Part shown: piece by piece, positions 51,913 through 60,900 of the stretch
Layout of the letters: each line of letters begins with the position of its first letter
Numbering within the stretch: position 1 is the first letter of the stretch
Assembly (NCBI RefSeq): GCF_024868665.1
Contig: NC_079904.1
Span: 24,594,115 to 24,658,114, forward strand
Direction: 5' to 3'
Length of the DNA: 64,000 nt
Source: Triplophysa rosa
Taxonomy: Eukaryota > Chordata > Actinopteri > Cypriniformes > Nemacheilidae
Translations under genes and position numbers: made by a program
Notes under the pieces: generated by a model
Told to the model about the DNA's origin: nothing
Database searches by the model: none
The model's input: the letters and a program-made list of their open reading frames with translations, nothing else

Positions 51913-54900
51913 GTGTGTGTGCGTGCGTGTGCGTGTGTGTGTGTTTGTGTGTGTGCGCATGTGTTTGTGTGTTGGTAAGAGAGTCTGCGTGTGTGTGTGT
52001 GCGTGTGTTTGTGTGTGTAAAGAGAGTGATCATGCGTGTGTGTTTGTGTGTGTGCGCAGGCATGTGTGTGTGGTGAAGAGGGGGTCGCCTGTGAAGTGTG
52101 GTGTTGTGTTGTGTGTTGTTGAAAGAGGAGAGTCATGCTGTGTGTAGTGTGTGTTGTCGCTGTCGCGTTGATTGTGTGTTCGGTGAAAGAGGAGAGTCAT
52201 GCGGGTTGTGTTGTATGTGCGGTGCCATGTGTGATGGGTATAAGTAGAGGATGCATGCGGTGTGTGTATGTGTGTGTGTGCGCATGTGTTTGTGTGTTGG
52301 TGAAAGAGGAGAGTCATGCGGTTTGTGTGTGCGTCGTGTGTTGTGTGTGTTGGTGAAAGAGGAGGAGTCATGCGGTGTGTGGTGTGGTTGTGCGCTGTGT
52401 GTTGTGTGTTGGTGAAGAGAGGTCATGGTGATCGAGTACGTCTGTGTGATGTGTGGATCCAAGTGCGTGTGTGTGTGTTGAGTGTGTTGGTGAAAAGAAG
52501 GGAGTCATGGGGTTCGTGTGCAGTGTGCTGTTGTGATTGTCCGGTAGAAAGTAGGAGAGTCATGCGTGGAGTGTTGTGTGTGTATGACCATCGCTGTGTG
52601 CCGTGCGTGATGCTTGTGTTGTGAAACGAGGGAGAGTCATTAGATCTGTGTGTGTTATGTGTGTGCGGCATTGTGTTTGTGCTTGTGTGGTGAAGAGAGG
52701 AGATGCATGCGTGGTGTTGTGTGTGTATGTGTGCGCATGTGTTTGTGTGTGGTGAAAGCAGGAGATCATATGCGTGTGGATGTTGTCGTGGTGCGCGTGT
52801 GCGTGTGTTGTGTGTTGGTGTGAAGAGAGAGTCATGCGACCAGTGTTCGTATGTGTACAAGTGTGGTGCCTGTTGTGTGCACTGTGGTGTTGTCTGGTAT
52901 GCGTGGATGAAAGAGGAGAGTCATGCGTGTGTGTATGTGTGTGTGTGCGCATGTGTTTGTGTGTTGGTGAAAGAGGAGAGTCATGCGTGTGTATGTGTGT
53001 GCGCGTGTGTTTGTGTGTTGGTGAAAGAGGAGGATCATGCGTGTGTGTATGTGTGTGTGTGCGCATGTGTTTGTGTGTTGGTGAAAGAGGAGAGTCATGC
53101 GTGTGTATGTGTGTGCGCGTGTGTTTGTGTGTTGGTGAAAGAGGAGGATCATGCGTGTGTGTGTGTATGTGTGTGTGTGCGCATGTGTTTGTGTGTTGGT
53201 GAAAGAGGAGAGTCATGCGTGTGTGTGATTGTGAGTAAAGTGTGTGCGTCAGAATGTGTGTGCTGTGTTTGTGTGTTGGTGAAAGAGGAGAGTCATGCGT
53301 GTGTATGTGTGTGCGCGTGTGTTTGTGTGTTGGTGAAAGAGGAGGATCATGCGTGTGTGTATGTGTGTGTGTGCGCATGTGTTTGTGTGTTGGTGAAAGA
53401 GGAGAGTCATGCGTGTGTATGTGTGTGCGCGTGTGTTTGTGTGTTGGTGAAAGAGGAGGATCATGCGTGTGTGTGTGTATGTGTGTGTGTGCGCATGTGT
53501 TTGTGTGTTGGTGAAAGAGGAGAGTCATGCGTGTTTGGAACGGTGTTGGTGAGTAAATGAGGACATAGTTTTCAGTAGGTCAGTGCAGTGCAGTTTGTGT
53601 AGTGTAGCTTCTCATTCATTCATCTCCTAGAGGTCTTGAGTTTATCATGTACTGAATATAATGAAAATACTGTTTCTCCTTGTGATCATATGGTTTGAAT
53701 GACACTCTATGACTCTGGGAGATGATCAGGGATATAAGAGATAGAATCAGTATTGCTATCAGTTGTGATTTTTGAGGGTCATTTTAAATTGCTTTCTCGT
53801 GCACTTCACAAACTCTTGGACTTTTTTTAACCAAGCCGTCAGAAGAATACCAGGTAATTTCTGATTCAGTTCTGCCTCTGTTAGACTGGATTTGTCTTGT
53901 GGCTTCAGTGGTATCAGCTCTTCTCTATACTGGGTCTGCTCAAGCATGCCAACATAACTGAATGCATTCTGTCACATAGCTACATCACACACACTCTTCT
54001 CATTCTTGGTGGCTGTGGTCTTTGCATGATCAAACACACGCCGATCATCCTGAGCGAGATTTTTCTTTTGGTTGTGTTAACTGTGTGACGGAACAGTGTG
54101 TTGTGAAGTACATGATGTTGTGTGTTGTGCAGAGCTACAGGCAGCCCGCCGCCTTCATTGTGACCCAGCATCCGTTACCCAACACTGTCAAAGACTTCTG
54201 GAGACTGGTGTATGACTACGGCTGCACTTCCCTCGTCATGCTGAACGAGATCGACCTGACTCAGGTGAGATATACATGACACAGCTCATCCATGTACTTG
54301 TACACACGATAATGTGTGACTGGTGTGTTCAGGTGTCCATGTGTGACTGGTGTGTTCAGGTGTCCATGTGTTCAGGTGTGTTCAGGTGTCAATGTGTTCA
54401 GGTGTGTTCAGGTGTCAATGTGTCTCTGGTGTGTTCAGGTGTCAATGTGTGACTGGTGTGTTCAGGTGTCAATGTGTGACTGGTGTGTTCAGGTGTCAGT
54501 GTGTCTCTGGTGTGTTCAGGGTTGTCCTCAGTACTGGCCAGAGGAGGGAATGTTGAGATACGGTCCTGTTCAGGTGGATTGTATATCCTGTTCGATGGAC
54601 TGTGATGTCATCAGTCGTCTTTTCAGGATCTGTAATTTGACCAGGGTGAGTTTTTTCATCTCTTATGAATTGAGATTCTGTGTGGGTAAATGGGGTAATT
54701 TTGTGCCTCGCGTCAAATATCAGAATACTTACATGTTGTTTTTTGTCCGAAGCCACAGGAAGGTTATCTGATGGTCCGTCAGTTCCAGTACCTGGGGTGG
54801 GCGGGGCATAGGGAAGTCCCCGCCTCCAAGCGCTCGTTCCTTAAACTTATTCTGCAGGTGGATAAATGGCAGGAGGAATGCGAGGAAGGAGATGGAAGGA

Positions 54901-57900
54901 CCATCATACACTGCCTGTGAGTCTCCACGTGTTACTCATAACTCACATCACATCTGTCACACCAATACACTGTCACGAGAACTCAACAGCACATCTGTCT
55001 TCACCTGTGTGTCTTCACCTGTCTCTCTTCACCTGTGTGTCTTCACCTGTGTGTCTTCACCTGCGTGTCTTCACCTGTGTCTCTTCACCTGTCTCTCTTC
55101 ACCTGTGTCTTCACCTGTCTCTCTTCACCTGTGTCTTCACCTGTGTCTCTTCACCTGTGTCTTCACCTGTGTCTCTTCACCTGTCTCTCTTCACCTGTGT
55201 CTTCACCTGTGTCTCTTCACCTGTGTGTCTTCACCTGTGTGTCTTCACCTGTCTCTCTTCACCTGTGTCTTCACCTGTCTCTCTTCACCTGTGTGTCTTC
55301 ACCTGTCTCTCTTCACCTGTGTCTTCACCTGTCTCTCTTCACCTGTGTGTCTTCACCTGTCTCTCTTCACCTGTGTCTTCACCTTTCTCTCTTCACCTGT
55401 CTCTCTTCACCTGTGTATCTTCACCTGTGTCTCTTCACCTTTCTCTCTTCACCTGCGTCTCTTCATCTGTGTGTCTTCACCTGTCTCTCTTCACCTGTCT
55501 CTCTTCACCTGTGTGTCTTCACCTGTCTCTCTTCACCTGTCTCTCTTCAACTGTCTCTCTTCACCTGTGTATCTTTTTCCTGTGTCTCTTCACCTGTCTC
55601 TCTTCACCTGTGTGTCTTCACCTGTCTCTCTTCACCTGTCTCTCTTCAACTGTCTCTCTTCACCTGNCCTGTGTGTCTTCACCTGTCTCTCTTCACCTGT
55701 GTCTTCACCTTTCTCTCTTCACCTGTCTCTCTTCACCTGTGTATCTTCACCTGTGTCTCTTCACCTTTCTCTCTTCACCTGCGTCTCTTCATCTGTGTGT
55801 CTTCACCTGTCTCTCTTCACCTGTGTCTTCACCTTTCTCTCTTCACCTGTCTCTCTTCACCTGTGTATCTTCACCTGTGTCTCTTCACCTTTCTCTCTTC
55901 ACCTGCGTCTCTTCATCTGTGTGTCTTCACCTGTCTCTCTTCACCTGTCTCTCTTCACCTGTGTGTCTTCACCTGTCTCTCTTCACCTGTCTCTCTTCAA
56001 CTGTCTCTCTTCACCTGTGTATCTTTTTCCTGTGTCTCTTCACCTGTCTCTCTTCACCTGTGTGTCTTCACCTGTCTCTCTTCACCTGTCTCTCTTCAAC
56101 TGTCTCTCTTCACCTGCGTCTCTTCATCTGTCTCTCTTCACCTGTCTCTCTTCAACTGTCTCTCTTCACCTGCGTCTCTTCATCTGTCTCTCTTCACCTG
56201 TCTCTCTTCACCTGTGTATCTTTACCTGTGTGTCTTCACCTGTGTGTCTTCACCTGTGTCTCTTCACCTGTGTCTCTTCACCTGTTTCTCTTCAACTGTC
56301 TCTCTTCACCTGTTTCTCTTCAACTGTCTCTCTTCACCTGTATCTCTTCACCTGTGTGTCTTCACCTGCATCTCTTCACCTGTGTGCCTTCACCTGTCTC
56401 TCTTCACCTGTGTGTCTTCACCTGTGTCTCTTCACTTGTGTGTCTTCACCTGTGTCTCTTCACCTAAGTCTCTTCACCTGCGTCTCTTCCCCTGTCTCTC
56501 TTCACCTGCGTCTTTTCCCCTGTCTCTCTTCACCTGTGTCTCTTCACCTACGTCTCTTCACCTGCGTCTCTTCCCCTGTCTCTCTTCACCTGCGTCTTTT
56601 CCCCTGTCTCTCTTCGCCTGTGTCTCTTTACCTGTGTGTTGCTGCTGCAGTTGATGTTGTTGCTATTGTAGAACATTTGTTATTGTTGTCATGTATAACT
56701 CTGTTATAACAATGTTTGGAATGTAGTCATTTTTTAATGATAATGGTAAAGATTCAGAGGGTGAGAAAATCAGAATAAGTCTGTTTTTCCAGTGTTGTGG
56801 ACTCATAAAATGAGCACTTTCAACAAGTTGGAATGATTTATTAGGGTCTTCATGAAATGTCTGGAACATATTTTGCTTAAAAACACTCAATGGTTGTGTA
56901 AACAAAATCCTTCTTGCCTCGTTATAAACAGCTATGCTCAAAGCAACCCGTTTTGGTGCATGTCTCTTTAACTGATAATGAGTTACAGCCTACCCCACCC
57001 CCCTTCCGTCCGGCGAGTCAACACAACACACGTTGGAAATGGTTTAGCTAAATTATGTTTCCTGAACTCCTCTGTGGTTAGTTTTGTTTTAAATGTCTCA
57101 AATCATTCGTCCGGAGACTAAAAAGTCTGTCACAGCAAACAGCGCTCACGTTGTGCGTGTATGCTTGCCTAAAATCCACGGAATGCGCACCTGCAGATCT
57201 CAGTGGAATTACGTGGATTTTAGCGCTTGTCATTGACAAGTTATAACGTTACACACACAACGTGAGAGCAAGTTTGCTGTGACAGATTTTTCAGCCTAAG
57301 CACGAATGATTTGAGACGTTTAAAACAAAACTAACCCTAGTGTTTGTCCCTGTTCATTAGCAAAACAAACAGCTTGCCGCAGCTAATCATATTAACGCAC
57401 ATAATGTATTAACATTCATACAGCTAAACTCCAAGTGTCCATCTGCACTTATATACAGTAAGTTTAACACTGGCTTTGAATGTTCTATTTAGCCCGTCAC
57501 TGACTTAGCTTCCTTCGCTATCATATGCTATCGTTATCCTCCTATATATACGGTACATGTACGTCAATTCAGACTGTTGATAAATATTACTTACATCGGC
57601 AGCTTTGTCTCATTCAGTCTGTCTCGACCCCTCTTGAGGAACAACTTTGAAGCTAATCCTGCTTGTACTGTCCCAGGTTGAAAACGCACTCCGGCTTGAA
57701 GTGATTCGCGCAAAAAAGCAGGTTTTTACTTCTGGCTTCTGAGGGATTTCCACTAAAAATAAAATAAATCCACTCCTGTCTCTTCCAAGGTTTGGACTCT
57801 GTGCAGCGACTACATTGCACGTTGTCCACGAACTTTAGCCATGGCGTCACGTTCACCGCTGTCGCTTGTGAAAACAACAATGGCGGAGCGCGGTGGGTGG

Positions 57901-60900
57901 AACTGTTTAGATTAAGGGGTGGTAACATTATAATAAGAGCCTCCCTCTACTTCACATCAGGAGTGAAATCTGAACGGCTGGATTTCTCACATGCTTGCAG
58001 GGAAAGGCACAGCAAAACAAACTTACTGGGTTCTTATTTTTCACGTTTTCTGGGTTGCTAGATGCACCGGGGACCCGATTATAGCACTTAAACACAGAAA
58101 CAATGTGACTTTCATACAATGGGTCCTTTAAACAAGCGCACCGCTTCATTGAGCGGTATGTATCCTGGAAGTGCGCAAAACTACTAAAGGTGTCGGAACG
58201 AAGGATCGTCCTGGATGTGGTTGTCTGGTGAAAGGTCACTATGGTCACTAAAGGTCACTATGTGGATTCAGCTATCCACTGTCATGGCTCTGCTTCATTT
58301 AGTCATGTTTTTCTTGGTAGCAGAGCCATGGCAAAGCCTTTGGTTATGTGTGGAGAGAAACATATTATTGTCCTTTTGACAATAATATACGTTCTCTCCA
58401 GTGTCTCGTCATTGGCCGCCCCTCTCGTTTCCTTGTTATCTTTCCCTGAGTGTTTTATTACCTACACCTGCCCTGTGTCATTATCCCTCGTTTGTCTTCC
58501 CTTTAAATACCCTCTTGTTTCTTTGTCTTGTGCTCGTGGTTTGTACTGTACTTCGTTTCATGTGGTGGTTGTGCCTTGTCTGTGTACGCCAGTGTTTTGT
58601 CTTTGGAATTACCTTTGTGTCCGTTCAAGTTTGTGAGTGTGTTCCTGTTCTGTTAGTTTATATACTTTGCCCTATTTAAGACGTTGTGTCGTGTTCTGTT
58701 TAGTTTGTTTTTCCCCACCGAGGGAAGTGTTTTGTTCCGGTTTGCATTTTAGTTCGTTCTTGTATTGGCACCCCCTCGTGGGTTTTTGTTTTGTGTTTTT
58801 TGTAAGAATAAAGATCTTGTTTAACCCCTTCACCACCGTCTGCCTGCATTTGGGTTCATTCCTGCTTTTCGTGACAGAATCCACAAGCCACCCCAGAACC
58901 CAGCAGGCAGCAGTATGAACACTGGACGGTCCCACCTAGCTCGCCTCCTCTGCGGACTTCGCCAGGGAAGCGAGAGTGTGGACGAGTATGTGGAGAGGTT
59001 CCTGGATATCGCCGAGAATGGCGTCTTTGGGGAGGAGGAGCTGGCGGTGCTGTTCAACTCCGGTCTCAGGAATCCACTCTCAAGGGCGGAGATGAGGGCG
59101 TTGAAGCCGTTGGACTTCGATGCCGTGTGGCTGTCCGCCGTAGAGCGGTCGGAGTCCACGGTCTCAACAAGTGCCCGCTACCCATCTCCGTTGGTCACGA
59201 TCCCTGAGGGTGGTTCCCTGCAGATCTGGGTTGTGGGCATCGCCACGCCATCCCCCTCACTCTCGGCAGCCTCTCCACCGTCCACCAGCCTCTTGGGCAA
59301 GCGGGGGAGGCGAGCGTCCTGGGGATCCACCTCCGAGGAGTCCCAGCCGGAGCCAGCCGTGCCTTATACTTCCTTCCATCACCCGACCACCAGCCGGGTG
59401 GCTCGGCGGAAGAAGAAGAGGCAGCGGCGGGCAGCGTTGACTCCAAACCAGCCGGTGCAGCCGACGTCCAGTCCGGTGCAGCCGGTTTCCAGTCCGGTGC
59501 AGCAGGTATCCAGTCCGGTGCAGCCGGCGTCCAGTCCGGTGCAGCCAGCGTCCAGTCCGGTGTCTAGTCTTGTGTCCAGCCCGGTGTCCAGTCTTGTGTC
59601 CAGCCCGGTGTCCAGTCTTGTGTCCAGCCCTGTGTCCAGTCCGGTGCAGCCGGTATCCGGTCCGGTGCAGCCGGAATCCGGTCCGGAGCCAGCCGGTGAT
59701 CCAGCCGGCGTCTCAGCCGGTGATCCAGCCGGCGTCCCAGCCGGTGATCCAGCCGGCGTCCCAGCCGGCAATCCAGCGGGCGATTCAGCCGGCGTCAAGC
59801 CATGTCCAGCCAGCCTTCCAGCCGTGTCCAGCCGGCCTTCCAGCCGGCGTCAAGCCGGCCTTCCAGCCGGCGTCAAGCCCTGTCAAGCCGGCCTTCCAGC
59901 CGGCGTCAAGCCCTGTCCAGCCGGCCTTCCAGCCGGCGTCAAGCCCTGTCCAGCCGGCCTTCCAGCTGGTCCCCAGTCCGGCAGCCAAGCCGGCCCCTGG
60001 GAAACTCCCAGGGTCAAAGACTGTCCCCCCCAGGACTTGCCCTAAGTCCCCCAGGACTCCGCGCCCTCGAGCTCAGCCGGGGACTAAGACTGTTCCCCCT
60101 TCTCCCCACCCCCATGGACTGCCCCCTGTGAGCCCCTGTTTGGTCCCACCCCCCTCTCCCATGTTTGTTATTTTTACTGTCCCACCCAAGTCCCATTATT
60201 GTTTTGTCTTGTCTGCCCCTGATTCTGTTTTCCATGTTTTGTCTGTTCTTGTCTTTGTCTCAGTCTTCCTTGTCTCGTCTGTCTACCCCTTGGTGAGCAC
60301 CTGGAGGTGCTCATTAAAGGGGGGGCTTCTGTCATGGCTCTGCTTCATTTAGTCATGTTTTTCTTGGTCCTGTAGCAGAGCCATGGCAAAGCCTTTGGTT
60401 ATGTGTGGAGAGAAACATATTATTGTCCTTTTGACAATAATATACGTTCTCTCCAGTGTCTCGTCATTGGCCGCCCCTCTCGTTTCCTTGTTATCTTTCC
60501 CTGAGTGTTTTATTACCTACACCTGCCCTGTGTCATTATCCCTCGTTTGTCTTCCCTTTAAATACCCTCTTGTTTCTTTGTCTTGTGCTCGTGGATTGTA
60601 CTGTACTTCGTTTCATGTGGTGGTTGTGCCTTGTCTGTGTACGCCAGTGTTTTGTCTTTGGAATTACCTTCGTGTCCGTTCAAGTTTGTGAGTGTGTTCC
60701 TGTTCTGTTAGTTTATATACTTTGCCCTATTTAAGACGTTGTGTCGTGTTCTGTTTAGTTTTTTTTTCCCCACCGAGGGAAGTGTTTTGTTCCGGTTTGC
60801 ATTTTAGTTCGTTCTTGTATTGACACCCCCTCGTGGGTTTTTGTTTTGTGTTTTTTGTAAGAATAAAGATCTTGTTTAACCCCCTCACCACCGTCTGCCT

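Noticed and set aside
51707..53560. Frames of 100-322 codons over the TG minisatellite
   Set aside because: Repeat translations in several frames with no recognisable domain.
54866..56709. + frames of 533-605 codons, [14 protein letters not shown] repeats
   Set aside because: Artefact of the 14-bp minisatellite; includes the N base and runs out of a real exon into intron.
59379..60352. Overlapping frames in the gag region (minus 139 codons; + 260 codons)
   Set aside because: Low-complexity shadows of the repeated proline/alanine-rich part of the gag-like ORF.
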